From Algimonas ampicilliniresistens (GTDB lineage: Bacteria > Pseudomonadota > Alphaproteobacteria > Caulobacterales > Maricaulaceae): a DNA stretch of 64,000 bases. The stretch's first letter is position 1. Every line of letters starts with the position of its first letter. This document shows, one piece after another, positions 25,085 through 34,230 of this stretch. The stretch spans positions 558,001-622,000 of the forward strand of contig NZ_BSNK01000001.1 in assembly GCF_030159955.1 (NCBI RefSeq), written 5' to 3'. The position numbers and the translations under genes are program-made. Under the pieces are notes generated by a model, which was given only the letters and a program-made list of their open reading frames with translations, was not told where the DNA came from and did no database searches.

Positions 25085-25924
25085 ATGCTAACGCTGTCCG
25101 GCCTAATCGCGCTCATGACTTGGTGGCAGGCACTTTTACTCGCTCTGATACAAGGGCTGACCGAATTTCTTCCGGTGTCGAGTTCCGCCCACCTCATCCT
25201 GCCTGAAGCTGTGTTCGGTTGGACCGAGCAAGGCGTCTTGATTGACGTGATGGCTCATTTCGGGACGCTGTTCTCCGTCCTGCTTTATTTTCGCAAAGAT
25301 GTGGCTGAAATGATCTTGGGGGTACGCGATCTCGTCCAGCGCAAACTGACGCGGGGCTCGGTCTTGGCGCTCAATTTGATCGTGGCGACGCCACCAGCGC
25401 TGATTATTGGTGTACTGCTCGCGAGCGGGGGCTGGGACGAAGCGCTCCGTAACCCAGCAATCATTGCTGCCGCGACCATCATTTTTGGCGTTGTACTATG
25501 GTTGTCCGATATTTGGGCCAAAGACGCGCGGGACATGGACACACTCAGCTGGCGCGGGGCCTTCGGCATGGGTCTGGCGCAAGTCATTGCCTTTATTCCG
25601 GGCACGTCGCGTTCGGGTATCACTATGAGCGCGGGTCGGGTTATCGGTCTGTCGCGTGAGGCGGCAGCCCGCTTTTCGATGTTGATGAGCCTGCCGGTCA
25701 TCGGTGCCGGAGGCGCTTATGCCCTGCTCAAGCTCGCGTCGGGAGAGAATACGGGAAGCGCAACATTGGGGCAAGGACTGGGGGTCGCAGCCCTCTCTTT
25801 TGTGGTCGCTTACGCTGCCATCGCTCTATTTTTACGCTTTGTGACCCGCATCGGCTTTCTACCCTTCATGATTTATCGTTTAGGCCTGGGTTTTGCATTG
25901 ATCGGGTGGATCCTGTTGACCTGA
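25085..25924 (+). CDS. uppP: Undecaprenyl-diphosphate phosphatase UppP (BacA)
   Basis: A 279-residue inner-membrane enzyme that recycles undecaprenyl diphosphate to the monophosphate carrier used in peptidoglycan and polysaccharide synthesis. The two signature regions are present: QGLTEFLPVSSSAHLIL (about residues 19-35) and PGTSRSGITMSAG (about 173-185). Eight or so membrane helices fill the protein. An alternative start at the internal MTWWQALLL (about residue 12) cannot be excluded. The next gene, a serine hydrolase, is 69 nt downstream on the same strand. Confidence 0.95.
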   Translation: MLTLSGLIALMTWWQALLLALIQGLTEFLPVSSSAHLILPEAVFGWTEQGVLIDVMAHFGTLFSVLLYFRKDVAEMILGVRDLVQRKLTRGSVLALNLIVATPPALIIGVLLASGGWDEALRNPAIIAAATIIFGVVLWLSDIWAKDARDMDTLSWRGAFGMGLAQVIAFIPGTSRSGITMSAGRVIGLSREAAARFSMLMSLPVIGAGGAYALLKLASGENTGSATLGQGLGVAALSFVVAYAAIALFLRFVTRIGFLPFMIYRLGLGFALIGWILLT

Positions 25925-25993
25925 GGGGAATGGAATGCGCCCAATAAGCGAACCGTCTCGACATTGACCAAGCAATCCCCCTATGCCGTGTTC

Positions 25994-27163
25994 ATGAAGT
26001 TTTGGCTGGCACTTCTTTTCTCGATGACCTTCTGCGCGGTCGCGTCGGCGCAAACCGCTCGTGTGCCAGGCATCAATGCCAATGAAATTGATCGGCGGGC
26101 GACCGCCATGATGCAAAAATCCGACATGACCGGGATGGCGATCGCCATTGTTGAGAATGGTCGTGTCACCTTCGCCAAAGGCTATGGCGAGCAAGTGCGT
26201 GGCAGCGGTAAAGCGGTTGATCAGAACACAATTTTCCGGTGGGCGTCCGTGTCCAAAGGGGTTGCCGCCTCGACCTTGCTTGGCTTGGTTGAAGAACGCC
26301 GTGTCGATGCCAGACTGCCCATCGAAGCGCTGGCGCCGTCACTTCACTTGCCGCCAACTAGCGAAAAGCACGATATCGTTGACCTTCTGTCTCACCGGAT
26401 TGGCATTACACGCAACGCCTATGATGGTCGGATTGAGGACGGACGAGACGCCAAAATGCTGCGCACGCAGTTAGGTGGCCTTAATTATGTTTGCCCGCCG
26501 CGGACCTGCCACACCTATCAAAATGTTGCGTTCGACGCAGCAGCAGAAATCGTCGAAGAAGCGACAGAACTTCCCTACAAAACGGTTGTGCAGCGCGAAG
26601 TTTTTGATCCGCTAGGTATGAGCACGGCCAGCCTGACGCTCGACGCGATGGTTCACAGTCGGAATTGGGCGCGTCCGCATAATCGTAAAGGACGCCTCAT
26701 CCGGCATATTAAATCTAGTTATTATCATGTTCCGGCAGCGGCTGGGGTCAACAGTTCCGTGGTCGATTTAGCCCGCTGGATGACCGCCCTCATGCCGAAC
26801 AAGCCCGGTATGATGCCGACAACGCCGTTTCCAACCGAGCGGTTAATGGCCATGCAGACCCGTGTCGTCGCGACCCCAGGTGAGCAGCGCATGATGGACC
26901 GAAGCTATGGCGCGCTCGATAATAGCCATTACGGGCTCGGGCTGCGTATTTATGACTATCATGGCCATAAAGTCGTCGGGCACCGGGGTGGTGTCGAAGG
27001 CTATCGGTCGCTCATTCTATTCGATCCCGAAAAACAATCCGGGATCGCGATTATGTGGAACAGCCCGCACGGCCAACCCATTGGTCTGCAGATGGAGTTT
27101 ATGGATCAACTCTATGGTCTGCCCAAGCGGGACTGGCTTCGTTTAGGTCAGCGTCGCAGCTAA
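25994..27163 (+). CDS. Exported beta-lactamase-fold serine hydrolase
   Basis: A 389-residue S12-type hydrolase of the beta-lactamase/EstB/PBP-like family. The ATG at 25994 starts a signal peptide ending VASAQ (about residue 19); a TTG at 25964 would extend it with a polar stretch. The catalytic motif is Ser85-Val-Ser-Lys88 (WASVSKG). A Tyr-x-Asn motif (TYQNVAFD, about residue 179) and GHRGGVEG (about residue 330) are in family positions. It may hydrolyse cell-wall peptides or esters. Together with uppP upstream it suggests envelope metabolism. Its stop codon abuts the stop of dps with no intervening base. Confidence 0.85.
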   Translation: MKFWLALLFSMTFCAVASAQTARVPGINANEIDRRATAMMQKSDMTGMAIAIVENGRVTFAKGYGEQVRGSGKAVDQNTIFRWASVSKGVAASTLLGLVEERRVDARLPIEALAPSLHLPPTSEKHDIVDLLSHRIGITRNAYDGRIEDGRDAKMLRTQLGGLNYVCPPRTCHTYQNVAFDAAAEIVEEATELPYKTVVQREVFDPLGMSTASLTLDAMVHSRNWARPHNRKGRLIRHIKSSYYHVPAAAGVNSSVVDLARWMTALMPNKPGMMPTTPFPTERLMAMQTRVVATPGEQRMMDRSYGALDNSHYGLGLRIYDYHGHKVVGHRGGVEGYRSLILFDPEKQSGIAIMWNSPHGQPIGLQMEFMDQLYGLPKRDWLRLGQRRS

Positions 27164-27634
27164 TTAGCTCGCGGTTGCACGCAGCATCCACGCCGTTTTT
27201 TCATGCAGCGTCACACGCGGAGCAACCACGTCTGAGGTCGCATCGTCACCAGTTTCTTCAGCGATCCGTAGAACCTCTCGTGCGGTTTTCGCAACTTGCT
27301 CGTGACCTTTGGCCAGCGTTTGAACCATGCTCTTCCAGTCTGGCGGCGTGCTATCTTCTTCTTGTAGCGACGCCAGTTCGGCCATCTGAGTGTAGGAACC
27401 CGGCGCATAAAAACCTAACGCCCGAATACGTTCGGCTAGGTCGTCCGATGCGGTCCACATCTCCGTATATTGTTCCATGAACAAGGCGTGGAGTTGTTGG
27501 AAATGCGGGCCTTCCACGTTCCAGTGGTAACCATGCGTTTTCAGATAGAGCGTGTAGGTGTCTGCCAGTAGTCGCGTCAGGGCGTTGGCTGAGGCTTCGC
27601 GGTCTGCCGCTTTAATGCCGATATCAATATCCAT
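27164..27634 (-). CDS. dps: Dps-family DNA-binding ferritin-like protein
   Basis: A 156-residue Dps protein that forms dodecamers, oxidises and stores iron, and shields DNA in starvation and oxidative stress. The ferroxidase-site signature is clear: KTHGYHWNVEGPHF (about residues 31-44) then LHALFMEQYTEMW with the conserved acidic residues. The ATG at 27634 is chosen because AAGGAGATTTC lies directly before it; a longer frame from 27649 runs through that ribosome-binding site. The basic N-terminal tail is short. No EcfG-type promoter is visible in the 43 nt upstream. Confidence 0.94.
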   Translation of the reverse strand: MDIDIGIKAADREASANALTRLLADTYTLYLKTHGYHWNVEGPHFQQLHALFMEQYTEMWTASDDLAERIRALGFYAPGSYTQMAELASLQEEDSTPPDWKSMVQTLAKGHEQVAKTAREVLRIAEETGDDATSDVVAPRVTLHEKTAWMLRATAS

Positions 27635-27677
27635 GAAATCTCCTTCCAAATAAGTAGGGCCAGCACTTTATATGGGG

Positions 27678-28847
27678 TCAGAGTTCGCAAAATTCCATGA
27701 TCCTAGAACACGCCTGTTCAATCTCTTCGGTCGCAGCTGCGTAGGACAGGCGGATATGTCCGGGCGCGTGAAAAGCCGACCCTGGCACGGTGGCGACATC
27801 CGCGTCATTCAGCAAAGCCATCGCGAAGTCCGCATCCGATTGGAAGCCCAGTTTCTCCATAACAACCTCGCAATTTGCGAACACATAAAAGGCGCCATCC
27901 GGCAAAGCACAGCTGAGGCCAGCAGCATTGAGCGCCTCAGTCATGATCTTGCCACGCGTCCGATATTGCGTGCGCCAATCATTCAGGAAATCTTGCGGGC
28001 CGTTCAGGGCCGCGACCGCCGCCCACTGGCTGATCGAGGTTGGGTTCGACGTCGTCTGCCCCATGAATTTGCGCATCGCGGCGATTAGCCATTCGGGCCC
28101 CGTGCCGTATCCGATACGAAAGCCTGTCATAGAATAGGCTTTGGACACGCCGTTCATGGTCAGCACGCGGTCCGACAAATCCGGAGCCACACTTGCCATC
28201 GTCGCAAACGTCGCGTCTCCAAACACCAGTGCTTCGTAGATATCGTCGGATAAAACCATGACTTGAGGGTGATTACGCAACACGTCCGCTAGGGCGTGGA
28301 GTTCAGCCTTCGAGTAGACCGCCCCTGTTGGGTTGCTCGGCGAATTGAGCATGAGCCAGCGTGTTGCGGGCGTGATCGCGGCACTCAGCTGTTCAGCTGT
28401 AATTTTGAAGTCGGGACCGCCGGGCAACATGATGGGTGTGGCCCCGGTCAGTTTGACCATTTCCGGATAGCTGACCCAACAGGGTGTTGGCACGATCACC
28501 TCATCACCCGGACCGACCGTGACGGCCAGGGCGTTCCAAAGCACGGCCTTGCCGCCCGGTGAGACATTGATCTGTGCGGGCGTGACTGAAAGATCATTGT
28601 CGCGCGCGAACTTGGCGACAATGGCCTGCTTCAACTCGGCAATACCGTCGACCGCAGTGTAGCCCGTTTTTCCGTCCAGCATCGCGCGTCGAGCAGCCTC
28701 TAGAATGTGGTCCGGGGTCGCAAAGTCGGGTTCGCCAGCGCTCAGCGAGATGACAGGGTGGCCTGCCTTGAGCCGATCACGCGCCGCCTGTGTCATGGCC
28801 ATGGTCGCACTGGTGGCGACGCGTTGAATCTGTTCGGACAGTTGCAT
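27678..28847 (-). CDS. Class I aspartate aminotransferase (PLP-dependent)
   Basis: A 389-residue fold-type I aminotransferase, probably aspartate:2-oxoglutarate (or prephenate) aminotransferase of the alphaproteobacterial Igamma group. Typical motifs are LSAGEPDFATPDHI (about residues 35-48), NSPSNPTGAVYSK (about 168-180), the PLP lysine Lys236 in VSKAYSMTGFRIGYG, and RLSYA near the C terminus. It diverges from an EamA transporter gene with 40 nt between chosen starts. Downstream lies dps on the same strand, 43 nt away. Confidence 0.93.
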   Translation of the reverse strand: MQLSEQIQRVATSATMAMTQAARDRLKAGHPVISLSAGEPDFATPDHILEAARRAMLDGKTGYTAVDGIAELKQAIVAKFARDNDLSVTPAQINVSPGGKAVLWNALAVTVGPGDEVIVPTPCWVSYPEMVKLTGATPIMLPGGPDFKITAEQLSAAITPATRWLMLNSPSNPTGAVYSKAELHALADVLRNHPQVMVLSDDIYEALVFGDATFATMASVAPDLSDRVLTMNGVSKAYSMTGFRIGYGTGPEWLIAAMRKFMGQTTSNPTSISQWAAVAALNGPQDFLNDWRTQYRTRGKIMTEALNAAGLSCALPDGAFYVFANCEVVMEKLGFQSDADFAMALLNDADVATVPGSAFHAPGHIRLSYAAATEEIEQACSRIMEFCEL

Positions 28848-28887
28848 AATGATGGCGCTGCTAACCCGCTCTTGCTACCGCGACAAT

Positions 28888-29796
28888 ATGAACGTGCGCG
28901 AAACATTAGTGTTGCTGATGATCTGCACGATCTGGGGTTTGCATTTTTCTGTCATGCGTACAGCGATTGGCGACTTTGGTATGCCGCCGCTTTTCTATGC
29001 TGCGATGCGGATGAGTTTGGTCGCGATCCTGATGTCCCCCTTTCTTCGTTGGCATAAAGGGCAGATGCGCGCGGTCTTTATCGGTGGGCTTGGCTTCGGC
29101 GCGCTAAACTACGCTTTCATGTTCCCAGCGATGGGCATGACAACAGCGAGCGCGGCGGCTGTAGCGATTGAGTTATATATGCCGTTTTCCGTTCTGCTGG
29201 GCGTCTTACTGCTAGGTGAGCGAATTCGCGGTTGGTCATCGCTCGGTATCGCCTTGGCGTTTTTGGGCGTGATTATCATTGCGATTGCTGGACCGCGTGA
29301 AGCGGTTGGGCCGCTTTTCATAGTCGGTCTGGCTTTGATCGCTTGCGGTGCGCTCAGCGAAGCCTTCGCCGCCATCGCCGTCAAACGAACTAAAGGGATC
29401 AAGCCATCACAGCTCGTCGCGTGGTTCGCGGTGATCGGTACAATCATACTCTGGCCGCTAACCTTGGTTTTGGAAACGAACCAGACGGCCGTTTTTGCGC
29501 CGGATTTGCGTTGGATGTTTCTCGCCGCGCTCGCCTATTCAACATTACTGGTGAGCATCCTCGCGCATGGGTCCTATTATTGGTTGTTATCGCGCCTGCC
29601 GATCCAAGTCGTCGCGCCGAGCGGCTTATTAAACACGGTGATTGGTGTCGCCGGGGGCTTAATCATATTGCGAGAGCCGCTCTCGCTTGGGCTCATCCTC
29701 GGTGTGGCTGTCACCATGAGCGGCGTCGGCATCGTCATTTGGCGAAGCACGCACCGAAAAAAAATCGAGACTGAAATGGTCACGCCGACGCCATAA
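28888..29796 (+). CDS. EamA/DMT-superfamily transporter
   Basis: A 302-residue inner-membrane protein with ten predicted helices in two five-helix EamA repeats (about residues 5-135 and 148-285), typical of drug/metabolite or amino-acid exporters. The ATG at 28888 is chosen because the preceding 13 residues of the longer frame are polar and the first helix begins at RETLVLLMICTIWG. The C terminus is a short basic and polar tail. Substrate unknown; the divergent neighbour is an aminotransferase, which is weak support for amino-acid export. Confidence 0.88.
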   Translation: MNVRETLVLLMICTIWGLHFSVMRTAIGDFGMPPLFYAAMRMSLVAILMSPFLRWHKGQMRAVFIGGLGFGALNYAFMFPAMGMTTASAAAVAIELYMPFSVLLGVLLLGERIRGWSSLGIALAFLGVIIIAIAGPREAVGPLFIVGLALIACGALSEAFAAIAVKRTKGIKPSQLVAWFAVIGTIILWPLTLVLETNQTAVFAPDLRWMFLAALAYSTLLVSILAHGSYYWLLSRLPIQVVAPSGLLNTVIGVAGGLIILREPLSLGLILGVAVTMSGVGIVIWRSTHRKKIETEMVTPTP

Positions 29797-29827
29797 AGCG
29801 GACATAAGGCGGGAGCATCCCGACCGC

Positions 29828-29932
29828 ATGAACCATTATTTCCATATGCACCGCCGAGACGGTGGACGCTTTGAACGGACTGTATTTTGGGCGACGCTGG
29901 TACTCTGTGGGCTCGTGCTGATCGCGAGCTAA
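29828..29932 (+). CDS. Candidate 34-residue membrane miniprotein
   Basis: An ATG-initiated frame of 34 residues begins MNHYFHMHRRDGGRFERT and ends with a membrane segment of about 16 residues (FWATLVLCGLVLIAS). The His/Arg-rich N terminus and hydrophobic C terminus give a plausible single-span protein. GGGAG lies 13 nt before the ATG, too far to be convincing. It is not alignable with the two 44-residue miniproteins beyond the general layout. It occupies the 249-nt gap between the EamA gene and the TonB-like gene; no other gene is visible there. Confidence 0.4.
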   Translation: MNHYFHMHRRDGGRFERTVFWATLVLCGLVLIAS

Positions 29933-30045
29933 GGCTAAACTCTCTTTGTCGAGCCCTTATCGAAGCGTGACAAAGCCGTAAACGATGCAGGGCGCGCCTT
30001 GGCCTGCGCGTGAACCCTGCTAAGCGGACTCTATTATGAGCGAAC

Positions 30046-31815
30046 ATGCTGTCGCGTTCAAAGGAGAGTCAGCCACGCGTGACCGCGTACGTCCCATATG
30101 ATCAGGGTCTTTATACGCCGCGCGGTGGTGGGTTTTCGCCCTACCATGATCCCGACCGGCTGGCGGACTTCTTCGAAGATGATGCGCAGCGCGGCACCGG
30201 AACCGTTGTCCTTGCGATAGCGGTTCACGCTTTCTTGTTCTTTGCGCTCTCCACTAATTTCATTGTTCCGGATTTGAAGCCGGATGAGCCCGAGGTGATT
30301 CCAGTTCAGATTGTCGCCTTTGAGGCCCCGCAACCTGAGCCTGAGCCTGTCGCTGAACCTGTGGCAGCCCCTGTCATTCCCGTGCCCGCGCGCGCGCCGC
30401 GTCCACAGCCGAGACCGACACCGCCGCCCGTTCGCGAACCCGAACCGACTCCCCCTCCGCCCGCGCCTCTACCTGAACCTGAGCCAGAACCAGATCCTGA
30501 GCCAACCCCAATACCGCCGCCTCCTGAAATTCTGGCGGAGCCTGTGGTCGAGCCAGAACCCGAAGCCATCCCGGCGCCTGAGCCAGACCCTATTCCAGAG
30601 CCAATCGAGCCGGAACCCGAGCCGGAGCTTATCCCTGAACCCATTGTGTTGGACCCTGAGCCAGAATCTGAACCCGTCATCGAGCTGGACCCAATTGTTC
30701 CTGAGCCTGTCATTTCAGAGCCGGAACCGATCCTAGAGCCTGAACCCGTGATCGAGCCCGTCGTGGAACCTGAGCCCGAACTGGTGATTGAGCCCGAGCC
30801 TGTGGTTGAGCCTGATCCTGAGCTTGAGCTTGAGATCGAGCCTGCCCCTTTTGTCACGCCAACCCCGGCGGAAGAGGTGCCCGCCCCTGGTATTATGACG
30901 CCTGAGCTTGAGCCGCGGCCTCTCGAAGAACTGCCGCCTGTTGAGGCATTGGAGATCGTAGAACCGGAGATTGTCGAACCACAGACCGTCGAACCTGAAC
31001 CTGAAATTGTTCTGGAACCGGAGCCGCAAGCTGAGCCGATTGTGATCGAGCCAGAGATTATTACAGCCCCGCCGACGATCCTAGCTTCGCCTGAAGCGCC
31101 CGAAACGATTGTCGAAGAACGCCGCGCTGTGCCACAGGAGCAATCCGATCCGTTTATTGATTTGATGCGTCAGGATCGTCCGTTAGGTCCTGCGAATACG
31201 GCAGATCCCGGTCAGATTCGTCGTCCGTCCAGTAATCCTCTATCGGGACCGACCACGGGCGGCGGGAACATCGGTGCGCCGCCCAGTGGCGGGACTCAGC
31301 GTGCGGCACCCGGCACCGGCGGCTGGACCTTAGCGCCCGGTAGCTACGGCAATTCGCCCGGCGAAGGGTTTGAGGGGATCGTTCTGGATATTCGCTGTCG
31401 CGAGGCCGGCAAGACCCATCTCGATTGTCCGGAATATCTCCGCACCTTCCAGGGCCGCAACTCGGACGGGTTTGAGAGTTTCGATCAGTATAAATCTAGA
31501 GGCGTGAGAACGACCGGAACGCCCGGAGCCCCGGCGGGATTCCGCCGCGGTAATTCTACGGGGGCCAATATTGCGGGCGGCGGCGACCCGTGGAGCACCG
31601 GGATTGGCAACAATTCGATCAATGCGGGGGGGGCGTCGAGCACGTTGTTAGATGACGGTCCTGAAGTCGGTTTCTCACGCGAGTTTCTGAGCAATCCGAT
31701 CCGTATCGAAGACGATTCTCGCCGTCTACGTGACCTATTCCGCGAACCAGATCCGGATGAAAGCCGGCTGAAAATTGACGAATTGGTTCAGCCAGAGCCA
31801 GAAAAAGACCCTTAA
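30046..31815 (+). CDS. TonB-like envelope protein with long acidic Pro-Glu spacer
   Basis: A 589-residue envelope protein with a cytoplasmic N terminus, one membrane helix (about residues 50-70, [17 protein letters not shown]) and a roughly 250-residue periplasmic Pro/Glu repeat region (about 90-345). A Gly/Ser/Pro linker follows, then a C-terminal domain with the motif [18 protein letters not shown] (about 450-467), whose two cysteines could pair. The layout is that of TonB-type energy transducers, but the spacer is strongly acidic (EP repeats) instead of the usual Lys-Pro/Glu-Pro mix, and the C-terminal domain is not a recognisable TonB_C. No exbB, exbD or receptor gene is nearby. GTG at 30079, preceded by AAGGAG, is an alternative start. 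Function unknown. Confidence 0.75.
   Translation: MLSRSKESQPRVTAYVPYDQGLYTPRGGGFSPYHDPDRLADFFEDDAQRGTGTVVLAIAVHAFLFFALSTNFIVPDLKPDEPEVIPVQIVAFEAPQPEPEPVAEPVAAPVIPVPARAPRPQPRPTPPPVREPEPTPPPPAPLPEPEPEPDPEPTPIPPPPEILAEPVVEPEPEAIPAPEPDPIPEPIEPEPEPELIPEPIVLDPEPESEPVIELDPIVPEPVISEPEPILEPEPVIEPVVEPEPELVIEPEPVVEPDPELELEIEPAPFVTPTPAEEVPAPGIMTPELEPRPLEELPPVEALEIVEPEIVEPQTVEPEPEIVLEPEPQAEPIVIEPEIITAPPTILASPEAPETIVEERRAVPQEQSDPFIDLMRQDRPLGPANTADPGQIRRPSSNPLSGPTTGGGNIGAPPSGGTQRAAPGTGGWTLAPGSYGNSPGEGFEGIVLDIRCREAGKTHLDCPEYLRTFQGRNSDGFESFDQYKSRGVRTTGTPGAPAGFRRGNSTGANIAGGGDPWSTGIGNNSINAGGASSTLLDDGPEVGFSREFLSNPIRIEDDSRRLRDLFREPDPDESRLKIDELVQPEPEKDP
30331..31062 (+). repeat. Degenerate Pro-Glu codon repeat within the TonB-like gene
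   Basis: The coding DNA is a degenerate short-period repeat of CCTGAG/CCCGAA-like codons encoding alternating Glu-Pro units, interrupted by short hydrophobic residues (Ile, Val, Leu). It explains the long antisense frame rich in Ser and Gly on the other strand, which is not a gene. Codon choice varies along the tract, so it is an old, selected protein repeat and not a recent slippage expansion. Confidence 0.85.
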
Positions 31816-32333
31816 TTTTCCGTCTGCTTTGCAACTTGGCCCAGACGCACGAGTGAGGCGTCCATTTGGGCGGCAGTTCGGGCTTCACCGATTTTGGCGC
31901 GAAGTCGATGCAAATAGGGAAAGCCGCCAAGATCACGGTCTGATCTTAATAAGACGATTGTACCTGTATCTTCCGCGGCGAGCACATAAGTCAGCACATG
32001 ACTCGACCGTCCGACATGCACTGAGGTCAAGACAAGTGAAGAGTCGATTGTCTGCTGAATTTCAATCGATCCGACCGAACCTTCCTGACTCCAAGCCGCG
32101 CTCGCCCCTGTGCCGCTCATCTGACCATAGGCGAGGGCCGTGCTTTCCGGAACGAGGTGGGACCAAGATGAATGGGTTCTCAGATTCACAACTGTGTCGA
32201 AAATAGTCTCTACACTTAGGTCGAAAACCTGTGAGCGCTCTATGGTCTGTGTCTGTGGCAGCAGCGCACTAAATCCGACTAAAAGCGCGAACATTAAGAA
32301 AATGAGCCCGGTGATCCGGAAAAACCATCTCAT
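31812..32333 (-). CDS. Membrane-anchored SRPBCC-family protein
   Basis: A 173-residue protein with an N-terminal membrane helix (about residues 5-26) followed by an SRPBCC (START/polyketide-cyclase-like) lipid-binding domain (about 33-170). Diagnostic positions are the opening strand [16 protein letters not shown], the S/W pair in HSSWSHLVP and the internal [12 protein letters not shown] strand. Such proteins bind hydrophobic ligands, but no specific ligand can be named. The stop shares a TTAA tetramer with the stop of the TonB-like gene. It diverges from a thioesterase gene with about 96 nt between starts. Confidence 0.82.
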   Translation of the reverse strand: MRWFFRITGLIFLMFALLVGFSALLPQTQTIERSQVFDLSVETIFDTVVNLRTHSSWSHLVPESTALAYGQMSGTGASAAWSQEGSVGSIEIQQTIDSSLVLTSVHVGRSSHVLTYVLAAEDTGTIVLLRSDRDLGGFPYLHRLRAKIGEARTAAQMDASLVRLGQVAKQTEN

Positions 32334-32429
32334 GGTTGACCTCTTTCACGCTCAACTCTGGCAGGCTGTTGCAGCCCCGTCCAGCACTCGCGCTATAAAG
32401 CGCGGTTGTGCCATCCGTATCGCGACAGT

Positions 32430-32897
32430 ATGGCCGCGCGCATGACCGATTACCCTTCCGGACAAAGGATCGACCCCCATTGGCTCGACCGTGACCTCTA
32501 TCCTGAGACGGTTGACGTGCGGCCACGGTTTCAAGATCTCGACCCGCTGAACCATGTCAATAATGTCGCAATGGCGGCCTTGTTCGAAGATGCGCGGGTG
32601 CGGTTCAATCATCCTATGAAAGATTATTTTCAGACCGATACTGTGCGGACTTTGGTGGGTGGGCAGACGCTGACTTACGTCAATGAATGCCATCTTCGTC
32701 CCGAGCTGATTTTCCATATTGGTATCGGCCGGATCGGTGGATCCTCATGGGTGACCCAGGCTGTTGCCTATCAGGACGAAACCCCGGTTCTGCTGGCTTT
32801 GGCGACGTTGGTCTCGACACAGGGCGGACAGGTCTGCCCCATTCCTGAAGGGTTGCGGCATATGCTTGAAGCCCGGCGCTTGAGACTGCCCGCATGA
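32430..32897 (+). CDS. Acyl-CoA thioesterase family protein (4HBT hotdog fold)
   Basis: A 155-residue hotdog-fold thioesterase of the YbgC/4-hydroxybenzoyl-CoA type, predicted to hydrolyse acyl-CoA thioesters. The family pattern RFQDLDPLNHVNNVAMAALFEDAR (about residues 27-50) carries the usual catalytic Asp and the N-H-V-N-N core. ATG 32430 and ATG 32442 are both possible; neither has a clear ribosome-binding site. The stop overlaps the start of the next membrane protein gene by 4 nt (ATGA), so the two are co-translated. Confidence 0.87.
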   Translation: MAARMTDYPSGQRIDPHWLDRDLYPETVDVRPRFQDLDPLNHVNNVAMAALFEDARVRFNHPMKDYFQTDTVRTLVGGQTLTYVNECHLRPELIFHIGIGRIGGSSWVTQAVAYQDETPVLLALATLVSTQGGQVCPIPEGLRHMLEARRLRLPA

Positions 32898-33460
32898 AGA
32901 CGCTCTACGGAGTTTTTGGTGCTGTCGGTCGTTGGGCCGATTGGCGACGCTTTTTCGATTTATCTAAAGCCGGGGTGATTTGCGCTTTTGTGGCGCTTCT
33001 GGTCTGTTTTCCGGCGCTTTGGCTCGTCATGGTGGGTTTGGAAACGGAGCGCGCTACGTTGGCCGGGACTGATGTGCCAGACTTTCAGCTGGGGCCTTTC
33101 GCTCTGATTATCGGACTTTGGTTGCTCAGTTTTCCCGTCACATCTGGCTTAGTCGCGATCTTGATGAGCCGGACGGATAGACTTGCTGAGTGGTGGGTGG
33201 TGCGCAACTGGGCGCTCGTCTGGCTATGTGTTGCCTTGGGCGTCATTTTCATAGGCGTCGTCTATCTCGGCGTGCCGACGATCATTGGCTACGGGGCCTT
33301 GCTCGCTGCCTATTTGGGTCTGCTACCGATCGATATCCGTTTAGCCCAACGGGCAGCAGGCTTTCCGCTTGGAAGCGCGGTCTTGGTCGGATGCGTCATA
33401 GTCTCGACGGGTATGATGGTTCTGTTGACGGGTCTGCTTCAGGTGATCGGTCCCGCTTAG
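32894..33460 (+). CDS. Four-helix membrane protein of unknown function
   Basis: A 188-residue hydrophobic protein with four predicted membrane helices (about residues 27-50, 70-92, 105-140 as one or two, and 160-184) and a cytoplasmic Arg-rich N terminus (RWADWRRFF). No family is recognised. The start overlaps the thioesterase stop by 4 nt. The stop TAG lies in TTAG, which also gives the TAA stop of the convergent truA, so the two transcription units meet without a terminator. Confidence 0.7.
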   Translation: MKTLYGVFGAVGRWADWRRFFDLSKAGVICAFVALLVCFPALWLVMVGLETERATLAGTDVPDFQLGPFALIIGLWLLSFPVTSGLVAILMSRTDRLAEWWVVRNWALVWLCVALGVIFIGVVYLGVPTIIGYGALLAAYLGLLPIDIRLAQRAAGFPLGSAVLVGCVIVSTGMMVLLTGLLQVIGPA

Positions 33461-34203
33461 TTGTCAGGGTAGGTCACTTTGATGAGGTAAAGACCGTCCG
33501 GTGGGCTGACGGGTCCGCAGGCAGTTCTGTCTTTTGCATCCAATGCCGCCTGTAGATCTCGCGCTGTCCATTTTCCGAGACCCACTTCGACTAAACTGCC
33601 GACCATGCTGCGGACTTGCTTGTGCAAGAAAGATCGGGCGGAAAATTCGCAATGAATTTCGTCGCCGACACGCGTGACCCGAACCAGATCAAGCGTCTTT
33701 TCCGGGCTATTCGCCTGGCATTGCGTGTCGCGGAAAGTCGAAAAATCATGCCGCCCGACAAAGACTTGTGCGGCGTGATCCATCGCTTCGGCATCAAGTT
33801 TGACGGGGATACGCCAGACGCGACCTCGATCAAGCGCCAGTCGTGGGCGGCGGTCGATAATCCGAAACAGGTAGCGCCGTTCCCGCGCGTCGAACCGGGC
33901 GTGAAACTCATCATCGACCTTTTGCGCGTCCAAAACGCTGATCGGATGGTCGCCAAGATGAAAGTTGATCGCGTCGCGGACCTTATCGGCGCGCAAATCT
34001 TTGGTCAGGTCAACATGCGCGACCTGCGCTAGCGCATGTACGCCGCTATCAGTGCGGCCGGACCCGTAGACATCGCGACGTCCGCCATCGAGCCGTTCGA
34101 CCGCGTCCTCAACAGCCCCTTGAACCGAAGGTCCATGGTCCTGCCATTGCCAGCCCATATAGGGCCCGCCATCATATTCGATTGTAAGTTTGTAGCGCGG
34201 CAT
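33457..34203 (-). CDS. truA: tRNA pseudouridine(38-40) synthase TruA
   Basis: A 248-residue enzyme that isomerises uridines 38-40 in the anticodon stem of many tRNAs. The catalytic Asp52 lies in [12 protein letters not shown], and the N-terminal [15 protein letters not shown] is equally diagnostic. A second conserved element, [21 protein letters not shown] split over about residues 186-210, is present. It is the last gene of the def-fmt-unknown-truA run, with 27 nt between it and the preceding unknown gene. Confidence 0.96.
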   Translation of the reverse strand: MPRYKLTIEYDGGPYMGWQWQDHGPSVQGAVEDAVERLDGGRRDVYGSGRTDSGVHALAQVAHVDLTKDLRADKVRDAINFHLGDHPISVLDAQKVDDEFHARFDARERRYLFRIIDRRPRLALDRGRVWRIPVKLDAEAMDHAAQVFVGRHDFSTFRDTQCQANSPEKTLDLVRVTRVGDEIHCEFSARSFLHKQVRSMVGSLVEVGLGKWTARDLQAALDAKDRTACGPVSPPDGLYLIKVTYPDN

Positions 34204-34230
34204 TAGATGCCCGGAAGCGTCAGAAAACGC

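Noticed and set aside
30306-30857. 183-residue minus-strand Ser/Gly-rich frame
   Set aside because: It is the antisense of the Glu-Pro codon repeat of the TonB-like gene; low complexity alone keeps the frame open.
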